Shown: positions 9,279-19,496, counted from the stretch's first letter. The stretch: 64,000 nucleotides of DNA from Elusimicrobiota bacterium (GCA_016234805.1 JACRNU010000003.1:1-64000); one strand, 5' to 3'. Program-made: numbers and translations. The notes: a model not told the origin generated them from the letters alone.

Positions 9279-10577
9279 ATGGCTTCCCGGCCGGAACTCA
9301 CCTGGCAGCGCTCCGCCGCTGCCGCGACAGCCATCTCCGTGGCCGCGACCTTCCTGGTCGGGAGCTACGAGTTCGTGCGCAGCACCTCCACCTCGCTGTT
9401 CATCGCGGAGTACGGCTCGACCCGGCTGCCCTATGCCATGACCGCGGTGCCCTTTGCCATGGCGCTCCTGGTCTATTGCTACGGCTGGCTCCTCTCGCGC
9501 ATGGGCGCCATGAAGACCCTGGTCGTTTCATCCTTGGGGTCAGGCCTGATGTTCGTCCTCACCTATGGGGCGCTCAAGGCGGATATCGGCCCTGCCGCGG
9601 CTTTCCTTTACGTGTTCCGGCAGGTCTACATCGTGCTGATCGTGGAGCAGTACTGGTCGCTCATCAACAGCTTCCTCAAGCCGGAGCAGGCACGGCTCTA
9701 CAACGGCCCGATCATCGGAGGCGCGTCCGTGGGCCCGGTCCTGGCCGGCTGGCTCATCCACCGCAAAGCCGTGGCCATGGGCTCGGAGCAGATCCTCCTG
9801 CTCGCCGTGGCAGCCCTCATCCCCGCCACCCTGCTCGCTTATCTTTCCTACCGACTCGCCGGCGAGCCCAAGCCCTCGGCCGAGGAGGCGGGAGGGAAGC
9901 AGGGCCACCTCAACCTCTCGCTGCTCAAGCAGAACCGCTCCCTGCTCCTCCTGGCAGGGGTCGTATGCCTGGCCCAGATCGTGTCCACCGCCGCGGACCT
10001 CAGGTTCAGCGCGCTCCTCGAAGCCACGATACCGGGCAAGGACGAGCGGACCGCGTTCCTGGGCGGGTTCTGGTCCACGACCAACCTCGCGTCCTCATGC
10101 CTGCAGTTCGTGGTCACGCCGCTCCTGCTGAGCATCCTGCCCACGCGGTGGATCTTCCTCGGCATCCCCGCGATCCACATCGCGTCCGCCTCCTATCTTC
10201 TGGCGCGACCGTCACTCCAATCCGCGGCCCTCTCCCTGCTCCTCTTCAAGTGCGTGGACTACTCCCTGTTCCGGGCGGCCAAGGAGCTCATCTACATCCC
10301 CCTCTCCTACGACAGCCGCTACCGCGCCAAGCAGGTCATCGACACCTTCACCTACCGCGCGTCCATGGGCCTGACCTCGGCCGCGTTCTCCGCGGTCACG
10401 ATGCTGGCCGGCGTAGTCCCAGGAGGGTTCTATCCCGCGGCCATGATCGGAGCGGCTGCTGGGTGGGCGGGACTGGCGCTGCCCCTTACCGCTCCGACGA
10501 GGCGAGAACGACCAGACGGTTCCTCTCGTTCGACAACGGGTCTCCCCGCAGACTCCCGAAGAAGCGCAGGGGAGTGA
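9279..10577 (+). CDS. Polytopic carrier, NTT (ATP/ADP translocase)-like
   Basis: 12-TM-like; FRAAKELIYIPLSYDSRYRAKQVIDTFTYRASMG resembles the NTT/TLC-family signature. Confidence 0.6.
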   Translation: MASRPELTWQRSAAAATAISVAATFLVGSYEFVRSTSTSLFIAEYGSTRLPYAMTAVPFAMALLVYCYGWLLSRMGAMKTLVVSSLGSGLMFVLTYGALKADIGPAAAFLYVFRQVYIVLIVEQYWSLINSFLKPEQARLYNGPIIGGASVGPVLAGWLIHRKAVAMGSEQILLLAVAALIPATLLAYLSYRLAGEPKPSAEEAGGKQGHLNLSLLKQNRSLLLLAGVVCLAQIVSTAADLRFSALLEATIPGKDERTAFLGGFWSTTNLASSCLQFVVTPLLLSILPTRWIFLGIPAIHIASASYLLARPSLQSAALSLLLFKCVDYSLFRAAKELIYIPLSYDSRYRAKQVIDTFTYRASMGLTSAAFSAVTMLAGVVPGGFYPAAMIGAAAGWAGLALPLTAPTRRERPDGSSRSTTGLPADSRRSAGE

Positions 10578-11286
10578 GTCCCGCCCCTCGGAGGGCCCGG
10601 GTCAGAAGCTTCCGGTCCATGAGCCAGAGGCTGAATGAACGCTCCATGGCGCGGCCTCCTGGCGGGATCCGGATCCAGCGGGTCTTGATCCGTCGTCCTC
10701 CGGCCGCGAGCTCGCGATCTTCGAGCAGGTAGACCCCGCGGTCCTGAAGGGCCCACGAGCGGCGGGAGAAGTGCTTCCTCAGCCAGTCCCCGTTCATGAC
10801 ATCCATGAGGAAAAGGCCGCCTGGCTTCAAAGCGCGGGCAGCGCCCTGAAGGGTTTTGAGATTATCGCTCCACCGATCGAAGTAGCCGAAGCTCGTGAAC
10901 AGGTTGAGCACCGCGTCGAACTCCCCATGGAAGCGGAGTTCCTTCATGTCCCCTCGCGTGAAGCGCGCCTCCAGACCGGCTCTCCGAGCCTTGTCCCGGG
11001 CCTGCCGGATGTAGGACGGGCTGTAGTCGAGACCCGTGACTTGGAACCCCTTCTCCGCCAGGAGGAGACTGTGCCTGCCCGGGCCGCAGCACAGGTCCAG
11101 GATGGAGGCCCCCCTGCGCAGCTTGAGGAGCCGGAGCAGGCCGCGGACCTCGGCCGGGGCTGCCGCGACATGGCTGGTGTCCGCGGGCGTATAGAAGGAA
11201 GGATCGAAGAACCCCTTCCTCCACCAATCCTTCCGCGCGCGAATGCGCGCGGAAGGATTGGAGGTGCCAGGCTTGGCCTTAGACAT
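10486..11286 (-). CDS. SAM-dependent methyltransferase
   Basis: SILDLCCGPGRHSLLLAEKGFQVTGLDYS; start chosen at MSKAKPG. Confidence 0.8.
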   Translation of the reverse strand: MSKAKPGTSNPSARIRARKDWWRKGFFDPSFYTPADTSHVAAAPAEVRGLLRLLKLRRGASILDLCCGPGRHSLLLAEKGFQVTGLDYSPSYIRQARDKARRAGLEARFTRGDMKELRFHGEFDAVLNLFTSFGYFDRWSDNLKTLQGAARALKPGGLFLMDVMNGDWLRKHFSRRSWALQDRGVYLLEDRELAAGGRRIKTRWIRIPPGGRAMERSFSLWLMDRKLLTRALRGAGLTPLRFFGSLRGDPLSNERNRLVVLASSER

Positions 11287-11312
11287 GCCGCCCCGGTTCA
11301 AACCTGGCACCT
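11224..11312. repeat. REP/MITE-like palindromic element: 17-bp perfect hairpin plus 10-bp inverted repeat
   Basis: CCAATCCTTCCGCGCGC-GAAT-GCGCGCGGAAGGATTGG (11224..11261) then AGGTGCCAGG (11262..11271)...CCTGGCACCT (11303..11312). Confidence 0.6.
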
Positions 11313-11328
11313 GGCCCAAGGCGCCCAG

Positions 11329-12312
11329 TCAGACCGCTGCCGTGGACAGGCCCGCGAGCTTGGCGAGCGCAGCCTTCAAACCGTCGTGCACCGCGGCCAC
11401 GTCCTCGTCCTTCCACTTCTCGGGGTCCGCGCGCAAAAACGAGGTCTTGTCCTTGCGGTTGTCGAACCGGGCGATGGGCAGGTGGAAGATCTTGTTGTGG
11501 GCCTTCACGGTCACGGTGCCCTTGCGCTCAGCGTTGGCCTCTAGCCAGTCCATGTCGTCGCACCCGTAGTCGTTGAGCATGACCTCGATGGGCACGCCGT
11601 GGTGGAGGATGGAGCCCGGGTTGTTCGGGTCCGTGCGGTCCGAGTTCTTGCGGCGCGACTCCTCAGGGGTGACCCACACGTAGAGGATGCAGGCCTTGGC
11701 AAGGAGCGACTTGGGGAGCTGGGCCAGCGAGTACTGGTACCCGAACGGCGTCGGCAGGGGCAGCTTCGAGCCCTGGGGCCCGCCGCGGGCGAACTCGATG
11801 ACCAGGGTCTTGCCCTTGAGGTCGATCTTCTGGCCGGGCTTGCGCTCGTCCCACAGCTCGCGGGCCTCTTTCTCGATGGGCCCGGCGATCGACTGCTTGG
11901 TCTGCGTATCCAGGCCCGCCATGCGCGCGGGCGCACCCACGGCCTTAGAAGCGCGGTCGATGCGGTCGAAAAGAAGTAGAGCCGCCGAAGGCGGCTCCTT
12001 GACGGCACGGACCGACAGGGCCTCGTAGTCCTCGTTAAGGAGATGCATCAACGTCCCCCAATCAAGAGGATCGCGGAAAGGCCTCTCAGGGGACTCGAAG
12101 AAGAGCCTGGCCTTTCCGCGAGAAACGAGCTCGTCGTCGATGCGGCGCATCATGTGCACGTAGGGAAAATCGTCGAGCTGGACGCTCGGCCCCATGAAGA
12201 AGTCCTTCTTCCTCTTCTCCGGGGTCAGGTGCTTGATGTAGCGGCGCACCTCGGATTTCCCCGAAGCGGGCAGAGCCAGCAGCAGAACGATGTCGAGCGT
12301 TTCGGCAGCCAT
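11329..12312 (-). CDS. Hypothetical P-loop protein
   Basis: LDIVLLLALPASGKSEVRRYI (Walker A-like). Confidence 0.6.
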   Translation of the reverse strand: MAAETLDIVLLLALPASGKSEVRRYIKHLTPEKRKKDFFMGPSVQLDDFPYVHMMRRIDDELVSRGKARLFFESPERPFRDPLDWGTLMHLLNEDYEALSVRAVKEPPSAALLLFDRIDRASKAVGAPARMAGLDTQTKQSIAGPIEKEARELWDERKPGQKIDLKGKTLVIEFARGGPQGSKLPLPTPFGYQYSLAQLPKSLLAKACILYVWVTPEESRRKNSDRTDPNNPGSILHHGVPIEVMLNDYGCDDMDWLEANAERKGTVTVKAHNKIFHLPIARFDNRKDKTSFLRADPEKWKDEDVAAVHDGLKAALAKLAGLSTAAV

Positions 12313-12467
12313 GATAACCCCTCCTGTGAATGACTTCCCGAGGCCATTATATGCTCTTTGTCTTGGGAGGCGCAAGAATGCGAAACCTCAGTCCAGAGCC
12401 GACCGTAAGGGCGGATTGGAATTGCTAAAATAGTCTTCTGAATCGGTCCTTGAGAGGCACTGGCATC

Positions 12468-15182
12468 ATGCGAACCCGTTTTCTTCCTCTTCTCTTATCC
12501 TTCCTCCTCATCCCCGGCCTCGCCGCGGCTGGGGTCTGGCCCGACCTCTCCTCTCCTTCGGTTGAGCAGGGAGGCGGCGGGAACGACACCGCGGTGGTGG
12601 TCGGCATCGAGAGATACCCCTTCGTGGCCCCGGTGCCTGGAGCTGCCCAGAACGCGGATGACTGGCACCTCTACCTCACGAAGACCCGCGGGATCCCGGC
12701 GAGCCAGGTCAAGCTCCTGCGGGACAGCGAGGCCACGCTCGAGGACATCCGCGAAGCCGCGTCTTGGGCCGCTTCCGCGGTCAAGCCCGGAGGCACGCTC
12801 TGGTTCGTGTTCATCGGCCATGGCGCGCCGCACAAGGACGGCAAGGAAGGAGTGCTCATCGGCGTGGACGCCCAGCAGAGGGCCGAGAGCCTCTACAACC
12901 GGAGCCTGCGCCAAAGCGAACTCAAAGAAATCCTTGCCAAGGGCCCGCAGGCCCAGTCCGTCGTGGTCCTCGACGCCTGCTTCAGCGGCAGGACCGCCGA
13001 AGGCAAGGAGCTCATCAAGGGACTCCAGCCCCTCATCGTGGTCGCCTCTCCCCTTCAAGCCTGGGACCGGGCAGCCGTGTTCACAGCCGGAAAATCCGAC
13101 CAGTTCGCAGGCCCTCTGCCAGGCGCCCAAAAACCGGCGTTCAGCTACCTCCTGCTCGGAGCCCTGCGCGGCTGGGCTGACTCGGACAAGGACGGCTCAG
13201 TCACCGCTCCAGAAGCCCTCGCTTTCACGCAGGACACCCTGCAGGCGCTCCTCAAGGACCGCAGGCAGACCCCGGAGCTCTTCGGCAGCCTTGCGTCCCC
13301 CCTGGCACGGCCGGTCCATGAGCAGGGTCCGGACATGGGCGCCATCGCGCGCAGCGTGCGTCCCAAGGACGCCAGCGAGCTCTCTTTCGGCGAGGTCGCG
13401 GCAGTGACGCTTCCCACCCTCAAGGTCGCGGAGATCCAGGGAGGCTTCAAGGAAGCCGACATCAACGTCGAGCGCATGCTCGAGACCGCGATGCTCACTC
13501 AGAAGGACCCCGAGGCCCTGCCCCTGGAGAAGATGCAGTATTGGTGCGGCCTCTGGGGCACGCCTGAAGGCAACCCCTACCGCGACCAGGCCGCGGCGTC
13601 CTGCAAGGAATGGCGCGCGTTCACGGACAAGTACCAAGAAGCAGAGCTCAACCTCGTGGACGACTACGCGAACCTTGGGAAATACCTTTCCCTCAAGCTC
13701 AAGACCCAGGAGCAGAAGGCCGCGGCCCTCAATGCCTTTCTCACGGCTTACGCCGCGCTCAAAGACCATGCCGCGTTCCAGGAGGCGGCCAAGGCCAGGG
13801 ACCTACTGGCATCAGCGGGCGCGGCCTCCCTGCCCCCCATGGACGACCGCGGCCCGCTCCCGCGGCTCAAGGGCCAGGAACTGCCCCCTGAGCTCCTGGA
13901 ACAGGCGTTCTCTCCCTGCTCAGGCACCTGGTGCAACTACCAGGAGGAGTGCAAAGCCGGAAAAAGCAGCGGCTGCGAATCCTATGCCCAATACGGGGTG
14001 GGATACACCGATGATCGAAGCACCCGCAAAACCGCTTTCTACATGCTCGCCTGCCTGTATGGGTCTGCGAGTTCTTGCGGCAATCTCCTGGGCTTCAACG
14101 CGTCGACCATCGCGGGCACCAAGAGCATGGGCGTGGCCATGTCCGTTTGGACGCACGCGTGCTTCCTCCTCATGAACCACAATGCCTGCAATTCCCTGGG
14201 CGAGTTCTACGGCCAAGCCAAGGGCCTGAGCTCCAGCGACCTTTCCGCGGTCTCAGGCCAGGCCGTGCTCGCGTCCGAGGCAGCCTGCCTTCGAGGGATC
14301 GCCGAATCCTGTCTCAAGGCCGGGAACACCTATAGGAACAAATCCTCGCGAACGTTCCAGGAACTCAAGCGCGCGAAGCTCCTCTTTGCCAAGGGCTGCC
14401 GCCAGAACCATGGAGACTCCTGCGGCGCTCTCGCGTCGCTCAAGAGCGAGCTGCCCAACTTCGAAGCTGAACTCGCCAAGAAGATCGAGGTGGAGAAGAA
14501 ACTCGCCCAGCAAAAGGCGGAGCTCGCGTCCCAGCAGGCGGCCCGGAAGTCCGTGGAAGAGGCTTGCGAAGGCTCCGAGCCCTGCAGGAAAAAGAAGGCC
14601 TCGTGCGCGCGCAAGGCAAAGGACTGCGTGGATTACGGCCTCTGCTTCGAGTCAGGAAGCTGCGGCACGCCGAAGAATCCCGTTCTGGCCTTGGAGCTCT
14701 ACGATAAGGCCTGCGATGCCAAGTCCGACGCCGGCTGCTACAAGCTGTCCTACTGCCACAGGTACGGCAGGGGAACCGTCGAGGACCAGCCCAAGGCCAA
14801 CATCTTCCGGGATCTCGCTTGCGAGTTCGGCAGCGCTGAAGCCTGCAACGACATCGGCTCGGACACCAGCTATGGAGGCAACGGGGAGCCGCAGAACACG
14901 GCGCGGTCCCTGAACATGCGCAAGAAAGCCTGCGACATGGGCAAGGCCGATTCCTGCGACTCGGCAGCAGGCTGGATCGCCAGCGGGATCGGGACTCCAG
15001 CGGATAAAGACGAGGCCATCACCTGGGCGCGCAAGGGCTGCAAGCTCGAAGCCGCCTACCAGACCTGCTCGCGCGGGATGGAGCTGGGAGATTCCTGGTC
15101 GCGCAAGCAGGTGGCGAAGATCTGCGACAAGGACCCGGCCATCGCCCAGAGATGGACGAAGGAATGCCAAGCAGCGCGTTGA
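12468..15182 (+). CDS. Exported caspase-family (C14) protein with Sel1/Hcp-like repeats
   Basis: VFIGHGAP and VVLDACFSGR (His/Cys dyad motifs); C-terminal Cys-rich Sel1-like repeats (CESYAQYGVGY, CYKLSYCHRYGRG, CNDIGSDTSYGGNGE). Confidence 0.8.
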   Translation: MRTRFLPLLLSFLLIPGLAAAGVWPDLSSPSVEQGGGGNDTAVVVGIERYPFVAPVPGAAQNADDWHLYLTKTRGIPASQVKLLRDSEATLEDIREAASWAASAVKPGGTLWFVFIGHGAPHKDGKEGVLIGVDAQQRAESLYNRSLRQSELKEILAKGPQAQSVVVLDACFSGRTAEGKELIKGLQPLIVVASPLQAWDRAAVFTAGKSDQFAGPLPGAQKPAFSYLLLGALRGWADSDKDGSVTAPEALAFTQDTLQALLKDRRQTPELFGSLASPLARPVHEQGPDMGAIARSVRPKDASELSFGEVAAVTLPTLKVAEIQGGFKEADINVERMLETAMLTQKDPEALPLEKMQYWCGLWGTPEGNPYRDQAAASCKEWRAFTDKYQEAELNLVDDYANLGKYLSLKLKTQEQKAAALNAFLTAYAALKDHAAFQEAAKARDLLASAGAASLPPMDDRGPLPRLKGQELPPELLEQAFSPCSGTWCNYQEECKAGKSSGCESYAQYGVGYTDDRSTRKTAFYMLACLYGSASSCGNLLGFNASTIAGTKSMGVAMSVWTHACFLLMNHNACNSLGEFYGQAKGLSSSDLSAVSGQAVLASEAACLRGIAESCLKAGNTYRNKSSRTFQELKRAKLLFAKGCRQNHGDSCGALASLKSELPNFEAELAKKIEVEKKLAQQKAELASQQAARKSVEEACEGSEPCRKKKASCARKAKDCVDYGLCFESGSCGTPKNPVLALELYDKACDAKSDAGCYKLSYCHRYGRGTVEDQPKANIFRDLACEFGSAEACNDIGSDTSYGGNGEPQNTARSLNMRKKACDMGKADSCDSAAGWIASGIGTPADKDEAITWARKGCKLEAAYQTCSRGMELGDSWSRKQVAKICDKDPAIAQRWTKECQAAR

Positions 15183-15328
15183 CGCGGCCCGCGATAATCG
15201 CTTGGGGTCTTTCGGATTCAGCGTGGACAGGCACATCGGGAATGGGGGAATTGCGTTTCCATTAATTCCACCTTCGCCAGCGGAAGTGAAATGCACGAAA
15301 ACGCAATCACGCGTCCGCAAGGACGGCC

Positions 15329-16756
15329 TTAGATCTTCCGCAGATGGAGGGTGTTGGTCCTGCCGCTCCGCCCCAAAGGCGTGCCCGAGAGGATGACCAC
15401 ATGCCCGCCGGGCTTGGCGCCTGCGAAGCGCTTCGCGCACCGGCCCGCATCGTCGAGCAGGTCCGTGTGGCGCGAGAGCCTCGGGATGCGCACCGGCAGA
15501 ACGCCCCAGTAGAGGGCCATGCGCCGCAGGGTCGCTTCCACGGGACTCAAGCCCAGGATGAGCGAGGCCGGCCTGGACTTGGAAAGATAGAGCGCGGTCC
15601 GGCCTGATTCGGTAGCGGCTGCCAGGACCGTCTCCCCCACCCGCTCGCTCACCAGGCTCGCGGCCAGGGCCAGGACATCGGTCAGGCCGCCTTCGGTCTG
15701 CCGGCAGGCAGGCTCGCAGAGGTGCCCGGTGCGCGCCTGCTCTTCCTCGGCCGCCACGAGCACCCGGGCCATGGTGGCCACGGCTTCGAACGGATGCTTG
15801 CCCATGCTGGTCTCAGCCGAGAGCATGACCGCGTCCGCGCAGTCCCGCACCGCGCAGGCCACGTCCGAGACCTCGGCGCGCGTGGGCCTTGAGTTCTCGA
15901 TCATGGACTCGAGCATCTCGGTGGCCACGATGCAGATCCGGTCGAGCCGGTCCGCGGCCTCGGTCATCCTTCGCTGGGCCGTCGGGACATCCTCAGCCGG
16001 CATCTCGACCCCGAGGTCGCCGCGGGCCACCATGATGCCGTGGCAGGCTCGCACGATGGGCTCCAGGTTCTCGAGGGCCTCGGGCTTCTCGAGCTTGGCG
16101 ATGAGCCGGCAATCCTTGAGCCCCACGCGGTCCATGGCCTTGCGGCAGACCTTGAGGTCATGCGCGGTGCGCACGAAGCTCAAAGCCACATAGTCGGGCT
16201 TGGCATGCGCCATGGCCTTGAGGTCGGACAGATCCTTGACAGTCATGGCCGGGACCGAGAGCCGGCTGTCCGGAAGGTTGACCCCTTTGCGGGACTTGAG
16301 GACCCCGCCTATCACGACCTTGGCCATGATCCGGACTCCCCGGACCGCCTGGATGCGCAATTCCATGCGGCCGTCAGCCAGGAGGATGCGCTGTCCCGGC
16401 CGGACCTCGCGGGCCAGCCTGGGATAAGAGACGCTGATGCGGTCCGCCGTGCTCTCGGCCGTGCCTGGCACGACCTCGATCACGGCACCGGCCTTAAGCG
16501 TCACTCCCTTCTCAGGCGCTCCTCCGGTCCTGATCTTTGGGCCGCAGAGGTCTCCAAGGAGAGCCACGGTCCGTCCCACCTTGCGGGCCGCTGCCCTGGC
16601 CTGCGCCATGGCCAAGACATGCTCGCCGGCGGTGCCGTGCGAGAAATTGAAGCGCAGGCAGTCCGCGCCCGCCCGGATGAGCTTCTCCAGATTTTCCGGT
16701 CCTGCCACGGCCGGTCCGACCGTGGCCACGATCTTGGTCCTGCGTGGATGTTCCAT
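15329..16756 (-). CDS. pyk: Pyruvate kinase
   Basis: [68 protein letters not shown]. Confidence 0.95.
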   Translation of the reverse strand: MEHPRRTKIVATVGPAVAGPENLEKLIRAGADCLRFNFSHGTAGEHVLAMAQARAAARKVGRTVALLGDLCGPKIRTGGAPEKGVTLKAGAVIEVVPGTAESTADRISVSYPRLAREVRPGQRILLADGRMELRIQAVRGVRIMAKVVIGGVLKSRKGVNLPDSRLSVPAMTVKDLSDLKAMAHAKPDYVALSFVRTAHDLKVCRKAMDRVGLKDCRLIAKLEKPEALENLEPIVRACHGIMVARGDLGVEMPAEDVPTAQRRMTEAADRLDRICIVATEMLESMIENSRPTRAEVSDVACAVRDCADAVMLSAETSMGKHPFEAVATMARVLVAAEEEQARTGHLCEPACRQTEGGLTDVLALAASLVSERVGETVLAAATESGRTALYLSKSRPASLILGLSPVEATLRRMALYWGVLPVRIPRLSRHTDLLDDAGRCAKRFAGAKPGGHVVILSGTPLGRSGRTNTLHLRKI

Positions 16757-16767
16757 GGCGGTCTCCA

Positions 16768-18054
16768 TTATATCTGAAAGAACCTCTGTCCGATGAGCCT
16801 TTGCAGGGCGTCCCTGGGCCGGACGCTCTCCGCGGACTTGACCTCTTTGACGTACCGGATGAACGCCGTGCCCGCGACCACGCGCAGAGCCGCGGTGATG
16901 AGCAGCATGCTCATGAAGCTGTATCCGTTGAGCGCGGGAAGGCGCGTGTAAAGATATCCTCCGATGAGCGGGCCTATGGCCTGCCCAGCGCCGGTCACGG
17001 CGCTGAAGTACGCCATGGCCCTGGTCCTCTTGGCAGGCGTCACCGCGTCGTAGATGAAGTTGTTGACCCCCATGAGGTACGCGGACCAGGCGAATCCCGA
17101 GTAGCATTCCACCAGGGTCAGGAACCCCCAGTGCGGGCTCAGGGTCCAGAGGAGCGGGATGATGGGGATCATCACCGTGGACATCTTCACCACACGGGCG
17201 CCTCCGATGGCATCCGCCCAGTCCCCCCAGTAGCGCTGCGTCAGGTACATGACCAGGGGTCCAGCCGAGGAGATCGCCATGTAGCGCATGTAGTCGAAGC
17301 GCAGGCCGTCGAGCAGGTAGACCGCGAAGAAGGGGCCGGAGAGGTTCACCGCGAAGGAATAGAAAGCGCAGCAGAAGGTGAAGCCCGCGAAGTTGCTCGT
17401 GCCCAGCTTGGACACGAACTGCGTGAAAGTGAAGTGCTCGGACGGAACCTCCCGGTAGGGAGGCTCGTACATCTTCATGACATAGCGCCACGACACGATC
17501 CGTAAGACCGTGGCCCCGCCGAACAGGATGAGGAAGCCCGTCAGCACCCCGTGGCCGAACCAATAGAGTATCCCTCCGGCTGTCATGGAGAAGACAGCGA
17601 CCAGGATGCCCACGAGCCTGTTGCGCCACCCGAAGAACGCGCCCCTCTTGGACGCGGGCAGGTACTCGCCCATGAGGCTCGACCACGGAGGCCCGCCCAG
17701 GGTCCCGGACACCGAGTAGATGACCCCGGCAGCGATGAGCACGGGCAGGGCCGCGCCTTCCGGCAGGAAGGCGCACGCCGTGGCCATGGCCAGGGAGACG
17801 ATCTGGGCCTGCACCGCGATCGAGACCACGGTCTTGCGGCTCTTGACCTTGTTGACCCAATCCGCGATGCGCAGCTGTCCCAGGGAGCTCAGGAAGGGGC
17901 CCAGCGAGCGCAGGATGCCGATCTCCATGCTCCCTGCCTTCAAGGCCATGGCAAAGGGCACGGTGTAGCTCTCCACGAACCCGGCCATGACGGACCAGGC
18001 GATGCCGTCCTTGGTGGACGCGTCGATGGACCTGCGGACCGCCCCTCTCTTCAT
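16768..18054 (-). CDS. MFS transporter
   Basis: Polytopic; WSSLMGEYLPASKRGAFFGWRNRLVG loop; start chosen at MKRGAVRR. Confidence 0.75.
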   Translation of the reverse strand: MKRGAVRRSIDASTKDGIAWSVMAGFVESYTVPFAMALKAGSMEIGILRSLGPFLSSLGQLRIADWVNKVKSRKTVVSIAVQAQIVSLAMATACAFLPEGAALPVLIAAGVIYSVSGTLGGPPWSSLMGEYLPASKRGAFFGWRNRLVGILVAVFSMTAGGILYWFGHGVLTGFLILFGGATVLRIVSWRYVMKMYEPPYREVPSEHFTFTQFVSKLGTSNFAGFTFCCAFYSFAVNLSGPFFAVYLLDGLRFDYMRYMAISSAGPLVMYLTQRYWGDWADAIGGARVVKMSTVMIPIIPLLWTLSPHWGFLTLVECYSGFAWSAYLMGVNNFIYDAVTPAKRTRAMAYFSAVTGAGQAIGPLIGGYLYTRLPALNGYSFMSMLLITAALRVVAGTAFIRYVKEVKSAESVRPRDALQRLIGQRFFQI

Positions 18055-18109
18055 ATCGGCGGCATAGTATATGAAACATGGAACTTTTCCGGGCCTCGCC
18101 AAGGGCCCC

Positions 18110-18165
18110 TTGACACCCCTCAGGCATATGGTATAATATCGGTATAACCGTAGTAAGACCATATG
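18110..18165 (+). promoter_or_regulatory. Consensus sigma70 promoter with palindromic operator of toxin-antitoxin operon
   Basis: TTGACA (18110-18115)-16 bp-TATAAT (18132-18137); inverted repeat CATATGGT (18125-18132)/ACCATATG (18158-18165). Confidence 0.75.
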
Positions 18166-18417
18166 AAGAAATCAATCAAAACAGCCGTGAGCCTGCCCGA
18201 GGACACCTACCGGCGCGCCGAGTCTCTCCGCAGAAAGAATGGAGCCAGCCGCAGCGCTCTCTACGCCTCCGCCCTGCAGGAGTACTTCAAAGCGCTTGAG
18301 GTCAGAGACGCCGAAGACCGCTATGCCGCGGGCTATCGAGCGGCTCCGGAAGACCCGGCTGACCTCAAAGCCTGGGCCAAAGCTGCCGGCTCGGCCCTTG
18401 GCAAGGAGGATTGGTAA
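18163..18417 (+). CDS. Ribbon-helix-helix antitoxin
   Basis: KKSIKTAVSLPEDTYRRAESLRRKNGASRSALYASALQEYF; directly abuts PemK/MazF-like toxin. Confidence 0.8.
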   Translation: MKKSIKTAVSLPEDTYRRAESLRRKNGASRSALYASALQEYFKALEVRDAEDRYAAGYRAAPEDPADLKAWAKAAGSALGKEDW

Positions 18418-18732
18418 TTGCGCCGCGGCGAAGTGTGGTGGGCCCATCTTCCCCCTCCAGCAGGAAGAAGGCCGGTGCTCCTCCTGAGCCGCGACCGGGC
18501 CATCCAGGTCCGCGAGGCCGTGACCGTGGCGCAGGTCACCAGGACCGTCCGCGACATCCCGACCGAAGTCCCCTTGGCCCACGAAGACGGCATGCCCAAG
18601 CCGTGTGTGGTCAACACCGATGTCCTGCTCACCATCCCCAAGGCCCTGATCGAGGAAAGGATCTGCGGCCTGTCGGCCGAGAAGATGTCGGCCGTCAACC
18701 GGGCGGCGAAATTCGCGCTGGGCCTGGATTAA
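18418..18732 (+). CDS. PemK/MazF-family toxin
   Basis: LRRGEVWWAHLPPPAGRRPVLLLSRD...TEVPL...CVVNTDVLLTIPKALIEERICGLS; TTG start. Confidence 0.85.
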   Translation: MRRGEVWWAHLPPPAGRRPVLLLSRDRAIQVREAVTVAQVTRTVRDIPTEVPLAHEDGMPKPCVVNTDVLLTIPKALIEERICGLSAEKMSAVNRAAKFALGLD

Positions 18733-18785
18733 GGGAGGCGAGGTCTCGGGCATCGAACGTGATTGATATTTGTATACTTGGAGCG

Positions 18786-19496
18786 GTGAAACGCGGCAAA
18801 GCTGTCTGGGTGGACAAACAGAACGGCCTCCTGCTCCATGACCCCGCGCCCTATCCCGGGCTCCTGGCCTTCGAGAAGAATCTGAACCTGCTCCTCACCA
18901 TCGGTCAGGTCACGGCCATGTACCTGAAAGCGCTCCAGGGACAGGAAGGCGACCTGAAATTCGAGTACGAGCTCCAGGCTGAAGAGGACGGCTGGCTGAA
19001 GGTCGGCGTGACCGGGTCCCACGTGATCGGCTGCGACCCGTCCCGAGTCCATATCTCCCGCTTCATGGCCTCCCTGAAACAGGCCGTGAACCGCTCCGAA
19101 GCCCTGACCGCGGGCTCTTTCATGGAGGAGCCCTACCCCTTCCTCATCGTGTCCCGGCAGGGACTGCCCGGAGGAGACTTCACCCGATTCTTCTACCAGC
19201 AGGCCATGAACTTCCTCTCCGACTTCGTGGTCTGGCCCAGGTTCCGCGGCGATCCAGGGGCCGCGGTCGAGTATGCTTCGGGTTGGAAGGACGGCAACGA
19301 CCCCTTGGGGCTGTTGGACCAGGAGCCCCTCATCTCATCCTTGATCGCGAAGGCCGCCCCTGCGGACCGCGAGAAGATCCTCACCATGCTTTCGCAGTCT
19401 ACGGCCTCGGCCGTCAAAGCCAAGGCCGGGATGCTGGAAAAGGCCTGGAAGTCCTTCGACGCCATCAAGCCTCCCAAGCAAGAAGACGCTCCATGA
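18786..19496 (+). CDS. Hypothetical protein (GTG start)
   Basis: VKRGKAVWVDKQNGLLLHDPAPYPGLLAFEKNLNLL...; overlaps serpin start by ATGA. Confidence 0.55.
   Translation: MKRGKAVWVDKQNGLLLHDPAPYPGLLAFEKNLNLLLTIGQVTAMYLKALQGQEGDLKFEYELQAEEDGWLKVGVTGSHVIGCDPSRVHISRFMASLKQAVNRSEALTAGSFMEEPYPFLIVSRQGLPGGDFTRFFYQQAMNFLSDFVVWPRFRGDPGAAVEYASGWKDGNDPLGLLDQEPLISSLIAKAAPADREKILTMLSQSTASAVKAKAGMLEKAWKSFDAIKPPKQEDAP

Noticed and set aside
11295-11312. tRNA T-arm-like GGTTCAAACC
   Set aside because: No acceptor, D or anticodon arms; part of the palindromic repeat.
15329-18175. 948-aa minus-strand ORF
   Set aside because: Only its C-terminal half (from [12 protein letters not shown]) is real (pyruvate kinase); the N-terminal part is the out-of-frame shadow of the MFS gene at 16768..18054.
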